Shown one piece after another: positions 1 through 9,123 of a DNA stretch of 64,000 nt. The position numbers and the translations under genes were made by a program. The notes beneath the pieces are model-generated. The model was not told the origin of the DNA and did no database searches. It saw only the letters and a list, made by a program, of their open reading frames with translations. Origin of the DNA: Streptomyces sp. ICBB 8177. Its GTDB lineage: Bacteria; Actinomycetota; Actinomycetes; Streptomycetales; Streptomycetaceae. Each line of letters opens with the position of its first letter. Within the stretch, counting starts at the first letter, position 1. The DNA is taken from positions 2,075,541 through 2,139,540 of the forward strand of contig NZ_NSKH01000018.1 of assembly GCF_003144095.1 (NCBI RefSeq), in the 5' to 3' direction.

Positions 1-7
1 GGGTCAC

Positions 8-760
8 GTGCCATTCGGTGAACAGCCCGCGTACCTCCGCGTCGCCGACGACCTGCGCGGCAAGATCCTCGCCGGCGAGCTGGCCCCGCACACCCGGCTG
101 CCCTCGCAGGCGAAGATCCGCCAGGAATACGGCGTCTCGGACACCGTCGCCCTGGAGGCGCGCAAGGTGCTGATGGCCGAGGGGTTCGTCGAGGGGCGCT
201 CCGGCTCCGGGACGTACGTGCGCGAGCGGCCCGAGCCCAAGCTGATCGCCCGCTCCGGCTACCGCCCCTCCTACGGGCCGACCCCGTTCCGGCAGGAGCA
301 GGCCGACGAGGGGTGCAAGGGCACCTGGGAGTCGGTGAGCGTCCAGGAGGTCGCGAGTCCCGCCGTCGCCGCCCGGCTGCGGATCCAGCCCGGCGACAAG
401 GTGATGTCGACCCGCTACCTGTTCCGCGCCGAGGGCGAGCCGATGATGCTCTCCACCTCCTGGGAGCCGCTGGCGCTCACCGGCCGCACGCCCGTGATGC
501 TCCCCGAGGAGGGGCCGCTCGGCGGGCGGGGCGTGGTGGAGCGGATGGCCGCGCTCGACCTGGTGGTCGACCACGTCGTCGAGGAGGTCGGCGCCCGCCC
601 CGGGCTGGCCGCCGAGACCGCCGAGTTGGGCGGCGTCCCCGGCCACATCGTGGTGGTGGTCCGCCGCACCTTCTTCACCGGCGACCGGCCGGTCGAGACC
701 GCCGATCTGGTCGTCCCCGCCGACCGCTACCAGGTTACGTATCACCTTCCGGTGAAATAG
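8..760 (+). CDS. GntR family transcriptional regulator with UTRA ligand domain
   Basis: Predicted DNA-binding one-component regulator of 250 aa. Residues about 5-75 form a GntR winged helix (leading helix AYLRVADDLRGKI, recognition region followed by the wing GSGTYVRER). Residues about 95-245 match a UTRA effector-binding domain with the typical ending ADLVVPADRYQVTYHLPV. The GTG start lies 8 bases from the window edge and fits the family N terminus, but its ribosome binding site is outside. It precedes an amino-acid permease on the same strand with 164 bases between, so control of that transporter is a reasonable inference, not shown. The effector cannot be predicted. Confidence 0.9.
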   Translation: MPFGEQPAYLRVADDLRGKILAGELAPHTRLPSQAKIRQEYGVSDTVALEARKVLMAEGFVEGRSGSGTYVRERPEPKLIARSGYRPSYGPTPFRQEQADEGCKGTWESVSVQEVASPAVAARLRIQPGDKVMSTRYLFRAEGEPMMLSTSWEPLALTGRTPVMLPEEGPLGGRGVVERMAALDLVVDHVVEEVGARPGLAAETAELGGVPGHIVVVVRRTFFTGDRPVETADLVVPADRYQVTYHLPVK

Positions 761-924
761 CGCCCTGAGCGGCCGCTTTGCCATCTGATCGAAGGCGCGC
801 GGTACGCTTGCGGTCTGTTGTGAAGGTCACATCTCGCCGATTATCGGAACCGGATCGCCCGACTCCCCTTTACGATGCGGAGGTTTGTGCAAGGCGACGG
901 GGAGAAGAAAGGGGAACCAACGTT

Positions 925-2559
925 TTGTCGGGTTCCAACTACCGCCGGTCCCTCGGCACGGTCTCACTGACGGCCGTCGGCCTCGGATCGATCATCGGCT
1001 CCGGCTGGCTCTTCGGCGCCGCCAAGGCGGCCCACCTGGCCGGTCCCGCGGCGATCCTCGCCTGGGTGATCGGTGCCGTGGTCGCCTTGACCATCGCGCT
1101 GACCTACACCGAGCTGGGCTCGATGTTCCCCAAGGCGGGCGGCATGGTCCGCTACGGCCAGTACTCGCACGGCTCGCTCGCCGGCTACCTGGCGGCCTGG
1201 GCGAACTGGATCGCCATCGTCTCGGTGATCCCCGGTGAGGCCACCGCCTCGGTGCAGTACATGGCCTCCTGGAAGTGGGCCTGGGCGAAGGGCCTGTACG
1301 ACGGCAAGGAGCTGACGCTCTCCGGCGTCGCGCTCGCCAGCGTGCTGCTGATCGTCTACTTCGTGCTGAACTGGTTCGCGATCTCGCTGTTCGCCAAGAC
1401 CAACACCGCGATCACCGTCTTCAAGATCGTCGTGCCCACGCTGACCGCGGTCACGCTGATGCTGTCGCACTTCGACACGCACAACCTGCACCGCGCGGGC
1501 GGCTTCGCCCCCAGCGGCTGGAGCGCGGTCTTCAACGCGGTCGCCGTCTCCGGCATCGTGTGGGCCTTCAACGGCTTCCAGTCGCCGCTGAACATGGCCG
1601 CCGAGGCCCGCAACCCCAGGAAGTCGCTGCCCAAGGCGGTCATCAGCTCCATCCTGATCGCCCTGGTCATCTACGTGGCCCTGCAGATCGCCTTCCTGAT
1701 GGCGGTCCCGGCGCACGACCTGAACTCCGGCGGCTGGGCGGGCCTGAACTTCGACTCGCCGCTCGCCGACCTCGCCATCGCCTGGGGCATCAACTGGCTC
1801 GCCGTCCTGCTCTACGCGGACGCGTTCATCTCCCCGTCCGGCACCGGCATGATCTACGCGGCGACCACCTCCCGCATGATCCACGGCGTCCAGGAGAACG
1901 GCCACCTGCCCAAGGTCTTCGGCCGCGTCGACCCGAAGACCGGCGTGCCGCGCCCGGCGCTCGTGCTCAACCTGGTCGTGGCCTTCGCCTTCCTCGCCGT
2001 CTTCCGCGGCTGGGGCTCGCTGGCCGCGATCGTCTCGGTCGCCACCGTCATCTCCTACATCACCGGTCCCGTGGCCGTGATGTCGCTGCGGCGGATCGCG
2101 CCCGACATGCCGCGGCCGGTGATGCTCAAGGCGATGCCGGTGATCGCGCCGATCGCCATGGTCTTCGGCTCGCTGGTGCTCTACTGGGCCAAGTGGCCGC
2201 TGACCGGCAAGGTCATCCTGCTCATGGCGATCGGGCTGCCGATCTGGGCCTGGTACGAGCTGCGCAAGCCGTGGGAGCAGCTCAAGCCGCACCTGAAGGC
2301 GGGCGTGTGGATGATCGCCTACCTCTTCGTGATGGCGGCGGTCTCCTACGCGGGCAGCAAGGACTACGGCGGCCGGGGATGGATCCCGGAGGGCGTCGAC
2401 CTCGGCGTCGTCGCCGTGATCGGCCTGGTCTTCTACGTCTGGGGTCTGCGCAGCGCCTGGCCGAACCCGTCGCTGGCCGAGGCGCTGCGGGAGGCGGAGG
2501 AGTCCGCCGGTGCCGCCGCGGGCGACGACGAGGGCGAACGCGTCGCGTCCACCGCCTGA
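925..2559 (+). CDS. APC superfamily amino-acid permease
   Basis: Integral membrane amino-acid/proton symporter of 544 aa with about 12 hydrophobic segments. The N-terminal signature GLGSIIGSGWLFGA is the APC-family TM1 motif; a WAFNGFQSPLNMAAEARNPR segment resembles the conserved TM6-loop region. The overall pattern recalls aspartate:proton symporters of the YveA type, but the substrate is uncertain. The frame stays open upstream to 778; I choose the TTG at 925 because a purine-rich GGAGAAGAAAGGGG lies just before it and the family N terminus starts there. The last 40 residues form an acidic Ala/Glu-rich cytoplasmic tail. A strong terminator hairpin follows the stop. Confidence 0.9.
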   Translation: MSGSNYRRSLGTVSLTAVGLGSIIGSGWLFGAAKAAHLAGPAAILAWVIGAVVALTIALTYTELGSMFPKAGGMVRYGQYSHGSLAGYLAAWANWIAIVSVIPGEATASVQYMASWKWAWAKGLYDGKELTLSGVALASVLLIVYFVLNWFAISLFAKTNTAITVFKIVVPTLTAVTLMLSHFDTHNLHRAGGFAPSGWSAVFNAVAVSGIVWAFNGFQSPLNMAAEARNPRKSLPKAVISSILIALVIYVALQIAFLMAVPAHDLNSGGWAGLNFDSPLADLAIAWGINWLAVLLYADAFISPSGTGMIYAATTSRMIHGVQENGHLPKVFGRVDPKTGVPRPALVLNLVVAFAFLAVFRGWGSLAAIVSVATVISYITGPVAVMSLRRIAPDMPRPVMLKAMPVIAPIAMVFGSLVLYWAKWPLTGKVILLMAIGLPIWAWYELRKPWEQLKPHLKAGVWMIAYLFVMAAVSYAGSKDYGGRGWIPEGVDLGVVAVIGLVFYVWGLRSAWPNPSLAEALREAEESAGAAAGDDEGERVASTA

Positions 2560-2576
2560 CCGCGCCCACCCGTCAC

Positions 2577-2620
2577 CCGAGGGCCCCCGCCCGGCGTACG
2601 CGCCGGACGGGGGCCCTCGG
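2577..2620 (+). terminator. Rho-independent-type hairpin after the permease
   Basis: A 20-bp stem (2577-2596 with 2601-2620, one mismatch) around a TACG tetraloop starts 18 bases after the permease stop. There is no T-run, which is usual for high-GC actinobacterial terminators. Confidence 0.8.
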
Positions 2621-2753
2621 CGTGCCGGTGCCACCGCCCGGGCGGCGGTGCCGCACGGAGCCGCCCGGCGAGGCCCGTCAACTCCTGGCCGGATCACGTC
2701 CGTTCGCGGCCGAAGCGGCCCATTCGACGGCGTACGGGCGTACGCTCTGGCAT

Positions 2754-3215
2754 ATGCGGATCGCCGTTTCCTCGGACATGGATGAGCCGGTCGCCCGGGT
2801 CCTCGTCTACGAGCTGCGTCAACGCGGGCACGAGGTGTCCGCGTTCGGCGCGCTGCGCTCCGGCGACCGGGACGGCGCGGGGCGCGCGGACTGGGCCTGG
2901 TCGGCCGAGGCCGCCGCGCGGGAGGTCGCCGAGGGCCGCGCGGAACAGGCCGTCGTGTGCTGCTGGACCGGCACCGGCGCCTCGATCGCGGCCAACAAGG
3001 TGCCGGGCGTGCGGGCCGCCTTGTGCACCGACGCGTACACCGCCGACGGCGCCCGCAAGTGGAACGACGCCAACGTTCTCGCGCTGGGCCTGCGGCTGAC
3101 CTCGGAGCCGCAGCTGAAGGAGATCCTGGACGCCTGGTTCGCGGGCGCGCCCAGCGGCGAGGACGAGGTCCGGGCCAACGTCGCACACGTCACCGAACTC
3201 GACGGAGGCGCCTGA
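2754..3215 (+). CDS. RpiB/LacA/LacB-family protein, divergent active site
   Basis: A 153-aa single-domain Rossmann-like protein of the ribose-5-phosphate isomerase B/LacAB family. Family hallmarks seen: an N-terminal MRIAVSSD strand, the phosphate-binding stretch TGTGASIAANK (about 72-82) and NDANVLALG (about 104-112). Departures: the Asp-His pair at the N terminus reads Asp8-Met9, and the His usually preceding N(D/N)AN is Trp103. Cys70 occupies the position of the catalytic cysteine. Ring opening by the usual histidine therefore looks compromised, so substrate or even catalysis may differ. The start ATG follows an AT-rich patch without a clear ribosome site. The stop overlaps the next start by one base. 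Confidence 0.8.
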   Translation: MRIAVSSDMDEPVARVLVYELRQRGHEVSAFGALRSGDRDGAGRADWAWSAEAAAREVAEGRAEQAVVCCWTGTGASIAANKVPGVRAALCTDAYTADGARKWNDANVLALGLRLTSEPQLKEILDAWFAGAPSGEDEVRANVAHVTELDGGA

Positions 3216-3385
3216 TGGAGGAACTCCTGTGGGCCGTCATACGCGAGGACGAGGGCGGCAACCGCTACCGCGTCGGCCGCTACGGCACCCGTGAGGAGGC
3301 CGAGCGGGTGGCCCGCCGCTTCGACGACGGCGCGGACGACCGCCGCTACGTGGTCGAACGCGTCGACCAGCGCCGGGCCTCCTGA
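3215..3385 (+). CDS. Small SPOR-like protein
   Basis: A 56-aa soluble protein starting at an ATG that shares one base with the previous stop (TGATG), with GGAGGCG just upstream, so it is translationally coupled to the RpiB-like gene. The sequence (WAVIREDEGGNRYRVGRYGT, then EEAERVARRFDD) has the strand-helix-strand pattern of a minimal SPOR-type repeat and similar short proteins are annotated that way in Streptomyces. No signal peptide or membrane segment is visible. The function is not known; the coupling suggests co-expression with its neighbour. Confidence 0.75.
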   Translation: MEELLWAVIREDEGGNRYRVGRYGTREEAERVARRFDDGADDRRYVVERVDQRRAS

Positions 3386-3444
3386 GGTCCCCTGAGGCGG
3401 CCGGGAGCGCCGGGGCCGCCGCCAAGCGCCCGTAGGGTGGGCGC

Positions 3445-3849
3445 ATGACGACGCGCGTGGTGGTGGGCGGTGCGGTGCTGCGCGGGGGCCGGCTGCTGGC
3501 CGCGCGCCGCAGCGCCCCCGCCGAGCTGGCCGGCCGCTGGGAACTGCCCGGCGGCAAGGTGGAACCGGGGGAGACCCCGCCGCAGGCGCTGGTGCGCGAA
3601 CTGCGCGAGGAACTCGGTGTGACCGCCGAGCCGGTCGAGCGCGTCCCCGGTGCCTGGCCGCTGCGCCCGGGCCTGGAACTGCACGTGTGGACGGCGCGGC
3701 TGACCGCCGGTGAGCCCGAGCCGCTCCAGGACCACGACGCGCTGCGCTGGCTGGCCCCGGACGAGGCGGACGAGGTCGACTGGCTCGACCAGGACCGCCC
3801 CGCGGTCGCCGAGGTGGTCAGGAGGCTGGCGGCCGTACCGGGCGTCTGA
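3445..3849 (+). CDS. NUDIX hydrolase, MutT-like
   Basis: A 134-aa NUDIX pyrophosphohydrolase. The full Nudix box is present: G at the start, then E after five residues, and REL-REEL-GV, fitting GX5EX7REUXEEXGU. The N-terminal strand TTRVVVGGAVLRGGRLLAARR and the short length fit (deoxy)nucleoside-triphosphate sanitising enzymes of the MutT group; the true substrate cannot be told. It stands alone, 59 bases after the SPOR-like gene. Confidence 0.9.
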   Translation: MTTRVVVGGAVLRGGRLLAARRSAPAELAGRWELPGGKVEPGETPPQALVRELREELGVTAEPVERVPGAWPLRPGLELHVWTARLTAGEPEPLQDHDALRWLAPDEADEVDWLDQDRPAVAEVVRRLAAVPGV

Positions 3850-3957
3850 ACGGGTCAGTCCCCGTGCTCGCGCGCGTATACTGCGCTGATCATGGGGGTA
3901 CGGGCAACTTGCCCTGTATGTCCGTTCCGGGTGTCCGTTCCTGGGGAGGTGCGCCGG

Positions 3958-6546
3958 ATGACCACCGGGCCCGACGCGCCCCCGCCGCACGACCCGCCCC
4001 TGCCCCCGCTGCCCGACGCGAGCGGTGAGCTGACGGGGGGCCTGCTGGACGCCCTGCGCGTCGGCATCGTCATGATGGACACCCGCGGTCGCGTGGTGCT
4101 GTGGTCGCCGCTGGCCGAGGAGATGCTGGGCTGGGCCGGCGAGCACATCGTCGGCCGCCGCATCGAGCACATCATCGAGCCGGGGCGGCCCGCCGCCGAC
4201 CCCGCTCCCGGCACCGCGAGCCGGTCCGCAGCCGACCCCGCTCCCCGGACCGCGAGCCGGTCCGCCGCGCCGGGCACCGAGCCGGGCCGCGACCTCGCCG
4301 ACCGGCTGCTCGCCGAGCTGATGCGGGCCGGCCGCTGGGGCGGCGTGCTGCCGATGCGCCACCGCGACGGGCACACCCTCCAGGTCGAGGTGCGCGCCTC
4401 GCTGCTGGTGGACGGGGACGGCAAGCCGTTCGTGCTGGCCTCGCTCGCCGACACCCGGCTGCTGCGCGACCTGGAGCACGACCTCGCCGTCGTCGACGCG
4501 GTCTTCGACACCGCCGCCCTCGGCATCGCCATCTTCGACACCGACCTGCGCTACGTCCGGGTCAACCAGGCGCTGGCGCGGATGAACAGGCTGCCGGTCG
4601 AGGGGCATCTCGGACGCACCGTCAAGGAGGTCAGGCCGGGACGTGCCGGCGAGGAGCTGACCATGGTGCAGCGCGAGGTGCTCACCACCGGCCGCACGGT
4701 GGTCGACCTGCTGGTCCCGGGCCCCGACGGCGACGGCTACCGCTCGACCTCGTACAGCAGGATCACCGACCACGCGGGGCGGGTGCTGGGCATCTCCTGC
4801 GTGGTCATGGACGTCACCGACCGCTTCATGGCCTCCGCCAAGGTCGAGCGCACCCGGCACCGGCTCGCCGTGCTCAGCGACGTCGGCGGCGTGCTGTCGG
4901 AGCTGATGGACGTCGACCGCAGGGCGCAGTCGCTGGCCGAGGCGCTGGTCCCCGGGTTCTGCGACTACGCGGGCGTGCTGGTGGTCCGGGACATCGCGGC
5001 GGGCGGGGAACTGCCCCGCGAGCCGCTGCGGGGCGGCACCCCGCTGGTGCTGCTGGGTGTCGCGACCGGTCCCGACCAGGCCGAGGTGGCCGCGTTGCTG
5101 CGCCCCGGCGGGCGGCTGAGCTTCCCCGAGGGCTCGCCGCTGTCGGACGTGCTTGCGGGCGGTCCGGCGTGGTTCGCCGAGACCCCGGCCGACCTGCGCG
5201 GCGGAGCGTTCTCGCCGCTCGGCGACCCGCGCATCAAGGCCGCACTCGACCTGGGCGTCGGCTCCCTGCTCGCGGTGCCGCTGCGGGCCAGGGACGTGGT
5301 GCTGGGGCTGCTGATCGTCGGCCGCGCGGTCTCCCGCGACCCGTTCGACGCCGACGACCTCGCGCTCGCCTACGAACTGGCCGACCGCGCGGGCGCCGCG
5401 CTGGACAACGCCCGGCTGTACGCCCGCGAGCGGGAGGGCGCGCTGATGATCCAGCGCAGCCTGCTGCCGCAGCGGGTGCCGCGGCTGCCCGGCGTGGAGG
5501 TCGCGTTCCGCTACGTGCCGGGCAGCACCGGCGCGGAGGCGGGCGGGGACTGGTTCGACGTGGTGCCGCTGGCCGGGGGGCGGGTGGCGCTGGTGGTCGG
5601 CGACGTGATGGGCCACGGGCTGCGGGCGGCGGCCACCATGGGCCGGCTGCGCACCGCGGTGCGCACCCTGGCGGGCCTGGACATGGCGCCGGACGAACTG
5701 CTGCGCAGGATCAACGACTTGTCGGAGGACTTCGCGCCCGGCCCCGACGAGCCGATGATGGCCACCTTCGTCTACGCCGTCTACGACCCCTCCACCCGCA
5801 CCTGCGTCGTCGCCACCGCCGGCCACCTGCCGCCGCTGCTGATCGACCCGGCGGCCCCGGGCGAGCACCGCGTGCGGCAGATCGAGGTGCCCCCCAACAC
5901 CCCGATCGGGGTCTTCGCCGTGGAGTTCGAGTCGGCCGAGGTGGAGGTGCCGGACGGCGCCGTCCTCGTGCTCTACACCGACGGCCTGGTCGAGCGGCGC
6001 GGCGAGGACATCACCGAGGGGGTCGACCGGCTGCGGGGGATCCTCGGCCGTCCGTACGACTTCCTGGAGGACCTCTGCGACGACGTGGTGGTCGGCATGG
6101 TCCCGCAGCGCGAGCCCGACGACGTGGCGCTGATGGCGGTGCGGCTCGGCGGGCTGCCGGAGGGCTCCACCATGGCCTGGACCTTTCCCGCCGAACCCAG
6201 CGCTGTGCGGCGGGCGAGGCGGCACGTGCGTACCACACTCGCCGGGTGGGACTTGAGCGCTCTGAGCGATGTGACCGTACTCCTCGTCAGCGAACTGGTG
6301 ACCAACTCGCTGCGGCACGCGCACGGGCCGATCGGGGTCCGCATGGTGCGCGGCGCCTCGCTGCTGGTCGAGGTCTCCGATCCGCTGCCGGACCCGCCCC
6401 GGGCGAGGGCGGCGGCGGACGACGACGAAGGAGGGCGTGGCATGCACCTGGTGGCCCGGGCCTCGCGACGCTGGGGGACCCGGCAGGGGCCGCTGGGCAA
6501 GACGGTGTGGTTCGAACTGGCGTTGCCGGGTAGCCGACCTGGCTGA
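3958..6546 (+). CDS. Multidomain SpoIIE-type PP2C phosphatase with PAS, GAF and HATPase domains
   Basis: Predicted cytoplasmic signalling phosphatase (862 aa) of the type that dephosphorylates anti-anti-sigma factors. Order: PAS (about 20-145, interrupted by a duplicated 12-residue linker at 80-103), second PAS (about 165-285), GAF (about 295-480), SpoIIE/RsbU PP2C (about 490-710) and an RsbW-like HATPase (about 735-860). Metal-binding motifs are intact: GGDWFDV, VVGDVMGHG, LYTDGLVE and PDDVALMAV. HATPase motifs include ELVTNSLRHAHG and DEGGRGMHLV. I chose the ATG at 3958, preceded by GGGGAGGTG, over an in-frame ATG 22 codons upstream. Having both phosphatase and kinase-like domains, it could switch a sigma-factor partner module both ways; no such partner gene is adjacent. 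Confidence 0.9.
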   Translation: MTTGPDAPPPHDPPLPPLPDASGELTGGLLDALRVGIVMMDTRGRVVLWSPLAEEMLGWAGEHIVGRRIEHIIEPGRPAADPAPGTASRSAADPAPRTASRSAAPGTEPGRDLADRLLAELMRAGRWGGVLPMRHRDGHTLQVEVRASLLVDGDGKPFVLASLADTRLLRDLEHDLAVVDAVFDTAALGIAIFDTDLRYVRVNQALARMNRLPVEGHLGRTVKEVRPGRAGEELTMVQREVLTTGRTVVDLLVPGPDGDGYRSTSYSRITDHAGRVLGISCVVMDVTDRFMASAKVERTRHRLAVLSDVGGVLSELMDVDRRAQSLAEALVPGFCDYAGVLVVRDIAAGGELPREPLRGGTPLVLLGVATGPDQAEVAALLRPGGRLSFPEGSPLSDVLAGGPAWFAETPADLRGGAFSPLGDPRIKAALDLGVGSLLAVPLRARDVVLGLLIVGRAVSRDPFDADDLALAYELADRAGAALDNARLYAREREGALMIQRSLLPQRVPRLPGVEVAFRYVPGSTGAEAGGDWFDVVPLAGGRVALVVGDVMGHGLRAAATMGRLRTAVRTLAGLDMAPDELLRRINDLSEDFAPGPDEPMMATFVYAVYDPSTRTCVVATAGHLPPLLIDPAAPGEHRVRQIEVPPNTPIGVFAVEFESAEVEVPDGAVLVLYTDGLVERRGEDITEGVDRLRGILGRPYDFLEDLCDDVVVGMVPQREPDDVALMAVRLGGLPEGSTMAWTFPAEPSAVRRARRHVRTTLAGWDLSALSDVTVLLVSELVTNSLRHAHGPIGVRMVRGASLLVEVSDPLPDPPRARAAADDDEGGRGMHLVARASRRWGTRQGPLGKTVWFELALPGSRPG
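4195..4266 (+). repeat. 36-bp tandem duplication inside a PAS linker
   Basis: Two adjacent 36-base units (4195-4230 and 4231-4266), nearly identical, encode two copies of a 12-residue stretch (ADPAPGTASRSA / ADPAPRTASRSA). The length is a multiple of three, so the frame is kept. It probably arose by replication slippage. Confidence 0.9.
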
Positions 6547-6780
6547 CGCCGCTGGTGAAGCCGAGATCATGCTGTGATCGGCTGGACCGTTTTTCCGACG
6601 ATGTCAGTGCCGAATACTGCGTTGGTACTGGATACTCGGAAGCGGCTGGTCCGGGTCCTGTGAAGCTCCGGGGGACCTCCCCGGGCCCCAGATACGGAGG
6701 GGTCGTGCGCTGCATACGCTCCGGTGGAGGCTGCTCCGCCGTACCGCGCGAAGTTGCCGTTGGCCGGGCGGGGGCGGTCC

Positions 6781-9054
6781 ATGCCTGACCTTCCGCGGCC
6801 CAGGGACACCGGCGCGGCTGACGAGGGCCGGCCGGATTCCGGCGCTCCGAGCAGTCCGGGCGGGCAGGGCGCGCCGCCGCGTCAAGTCTCCGTCCCCGCC
6901 TACGAGATCGCGACCTTCGAGGCGATTTTCAGCCAGTCGTCGATGGGGCTGTTCCTCGCCGACGCCGACCTGAGACTCTTCCGCGTCAACGAGCACTTCG
7001 CACGGGTCTACGGCCGCCCCGCGGAGGACTACGCGGGCCGCGCCCCGCACGACTTCCTGCCGCGTGTCGAGGCCGACCGGCTGACCGCCGCGCTGCGCCA
7101 GGTGCTCGACAGCGGTGAGCCGGTGCTCGACATGCAGGTCGTCGGCTCCAGCCCGGTGCACCGAGGCCGCCGCCGCTTCTCGGTGTCGCTGTACCGGCTG
7201 CACGACACCGACGGCGCGGTCATCGGGGTCGCCGGGGTGGCCACCGACGTGACGACCGCTCAGCGGGCGGAGCGGGAGGCCGCGCACACCCGGCGCGACC
7301 TGGCGCTGCTCAACGAGGCGGGCGCGCGCATCGGCAACTCGCTCGACCTGGAGACCACCGCCCGCCAGCTGCTCGACGTCGCCGTGCCGCACTTTTGCGA
7401 CCTGGCCGCCGTCGACCTGTACAAGGCGCTGGTGTCCGGCGACGAGGACCCGGTCGGCACCGGGGACGGCAGCGCGGAACTGCGGCGGGTCGCCGGCGCG
7501 TCGGCGGTCTCCGGCGGCCCGGAGGAACTCGGCGGCGACGAGGGCGACGGCGCGGTGCAGGTCGGCGCCGTGCACCGCTACCCGTTCGGCTCGGTGGCCG
7601 CCAAGGCGCTGCGCACCGGGCAGGTGCAGTCGGTCAGCACCCCCGACGGGGGCGACGAGCAGCCGGACATGGCGGACGGCTCGGCGGGCGGCGTGGTGCG
7701 CTCCACGCTGGTGGTCCCGATGGTCGGCCGGGACACCGTGCTCGGCGTCGTGCACTTCTCCCGTGCCAAGGGCAGCGAGCCCTTCGGCGAACGCGACGTC
7801 GCGCTCGCCGCGGAACTCACCGCCCGCGCCGCGGTCTGCATCGACAACGCCCGCCTCTACCGGCGCGAGCACGAACGCGCCCTGCTGCTCCAGCGCAGCC
7901 TGCTGCCGCCGGGCAATCCGGAGGCGGCCGGCCTGGACATCGCCTGCCGCTACCTGCCCGGCAACGCGGCGGCCGAGGTGGGCGGCGACTGGTTCGACGT
8001 CATCGACCTGCCCGGTCACCGCACCGCGCTGGTCGTCGGCGACGTGATGGGCCGCGGGCTGCGCGCCGCCGTGGCGATGGGCGAACTGCGCACCGCCGTG
8101 CGCACGCTGGCCCTGCTCGACCTCGAACCGGCCGAGGTGCTCAGCCAGTTGGACGAGATCGCCCGTGGGCTGTCCGACCCCTCGGTGGGCCGCAGCCGCC
8201 GGGCCAAGGACCGCGACGCCGACGACCTGGCCGAGGTCTACCTGGCCACGTGCGTCTACGCCGTCTACGACGCGGTCACCCGACGGGTGACCATCGCCAA
8301 CGCGGGCCATCTGCCGCCGGTCGTCCTCCAGCCCGGCGACCAGGCGCTGATGCTGGACGTGCCGCACGGCCTGCCGCTGGGCGTCGGCGGTGAACCCTTC
8401 GAGGAGGTCGACGTCGAACTCCCCGACGGCGCCCTGCTCGCCCTGTACACCGACGGCCTGGTGGAGTCCCGGCACCACGCGCTGGACGAGGGCCTGGAGG
8501 CCCTGCGCGACGCGCTGACCGGGGCCGCGCTGCCGCTGGAGGACGCCTGCGACCACGTGCTGGCCGAGCTGGACACCCAGCACGGCGAGGACGACGTGGC
8601 GCTGCTGATGGCCCGGGTACGGGGGCTGCCCGCCGACGCGGTGGGGGACTGGACGCTGCCGCCGCAGGGGCAGTCGGTCGCGCAGGCCCGCGAGCTGGCC
8701 CGTGCCCGCCTGGAGGGCTGGGGCCTGAGCGAACTCGTCGACACCACCGAGCTGTTGGTGAGCGAACTGGTCACCAACGCGCTGCGGCACGGCAAGGGCG
8801 ACATCCGGCTGCGGCTGCTGCTCGACCGCACGCTGGTGTGCGAGGTGTGGGACTCCGGTCTGGTGCAGCCGCGCCGCCGCCGGGCCCGCGACACCGACGA
8901 GGGCGGCCGGGGCCTGCAACTCGTCAGCCTGCTCAGCCGCAGCTGGGGCAGCCGGCGCACCCCGTACGGCAAGACCGTCTGGTTCGAACTCAACCTCCCG
9001 GACGGCCAGTCGAAGGCCCCGGACCTGGCCGAGGCCCTGCTGAGCATGTACTGA
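6781..9054 (+). CDS. SpoIIE-type PP2C phosphatase with PAS, GAF and HATPase domains
   Basis: Paralogue of the preceding gene, 757 aa, same strand, 234 bases downstream. Domains: PAS (about 30-155), GAF (about 170-365), PP2C (about 375-605) and HATPase (about 625-750). PP2C metal motifs GGDWFDVIDL, GDVMGRG, YTDGLVES and EDDVALLMA are present; the usual GDVxGHG histidine is Arg here, a tolerated variation. The HATPase has ELVTNALRHGKG and DEGGRGLQLV. The ATG at 6781 follows a G-rich GGGCGGGGGCGG; a GTG 19 codons upstream is possible but lacks a ribosome site. It probably acts on an STAS-type protein encoded elsewhere. Two in tandem suggests a shared pathway with different inputs. Confidence 0.88.
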   Translation: MPDLPRPRDTGAADEGRPDSGAPSSPGGQGAPPRQVSVPAYEIATFEAIFSQSSMGLFLADADLRLFRVNEHFARVYGRPAEDYAGRAPHDFLPRVEADRLTAALRQVLDSGEPVLDMQVVGSSPVHRGRRRFSVSLYRLHDTDGAVIGVAGVATDVTTAQRAEREAAHTRRDLALLNEAGARIGNSLDLETTARQLLDVAVPHFCDLAAVDLYKALVSGDEDPVGTGDGSAELRRVAGASAVSGGPEELGGDEGDGAVQVGAVHRYPFGSVAAKALRTGQVQSVSTPDGGDEQPDMADGSAGGVVRSTLVVPMVGRDTVLGVVHFSRAKGSEPFGERDVALAAELTARAAVCIDNARLYRREHERALLLQRSLLPPGNPEAAGLDIACRYLPGNAAAEVGGDWFDVIDLPGHRTALVVGDVMGRGLRAAVAMGELRTAVRTLALLDLEPAEVLSQLDEIARGLSDPSVGRSRRAKDRDADDLAEVYLATCVYAVYDAVTRRVTIANAGHLPPVVLQPGDQALMLDVPHGLPLGVGGEPFEEVDVELPDGALLALYTDGLVESRHHALDEGLEALRDALTGAALPLEDACDHVLAELDTQHGEDDVALLMARVRGLPADAVGDWTLPPQGQSVAQARELARARLEGWGLSELVDTTELLVSELVTNALRHGKGDIRLRLLLDRTLVCEVWDSGLVQPRRRRARDTDEGGRGLQLVSLLSRSWGSRRTPYGKTVWFELNLPDGQSKAPDLAEALLSMY

Positions 9055-9072
9055 CGGTCTCGGCGCTCGCCG

Positions 9073-9120
9073 CCCCGCCCGACGCGCCCGCACCCGCCGC
9101 GCGCCGGGCGCCGGGCGGGG
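9073..9120. terminator. Bidirectional terminator between the SpoIIE gene and sdhB
   Basis: The 69-base gap between two convergent stops contains a 13-bp GC-rich inverted repeat (9073-9085 with 9108-9120, one mismatch), suited to terminate both transcripts. Confidence 0.55.
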
Positions 9121-9123
9121 GCG

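Noticed and set aside
964-3186. 740-codon minus-strand frame
   Set aside because: Antisense to the amino-acid permease and RpiB-like genes, low-complexity Arg-rich; a typical high-GC shadow.
3346-6570. 1074-codon open frame on the minus strand
   Set aside because: It is fully antisense to the SpoIIE phosphatase and NUDIX genes; the product is a His/Arg/Gln-rich shadow of high-GC codons with no domain.
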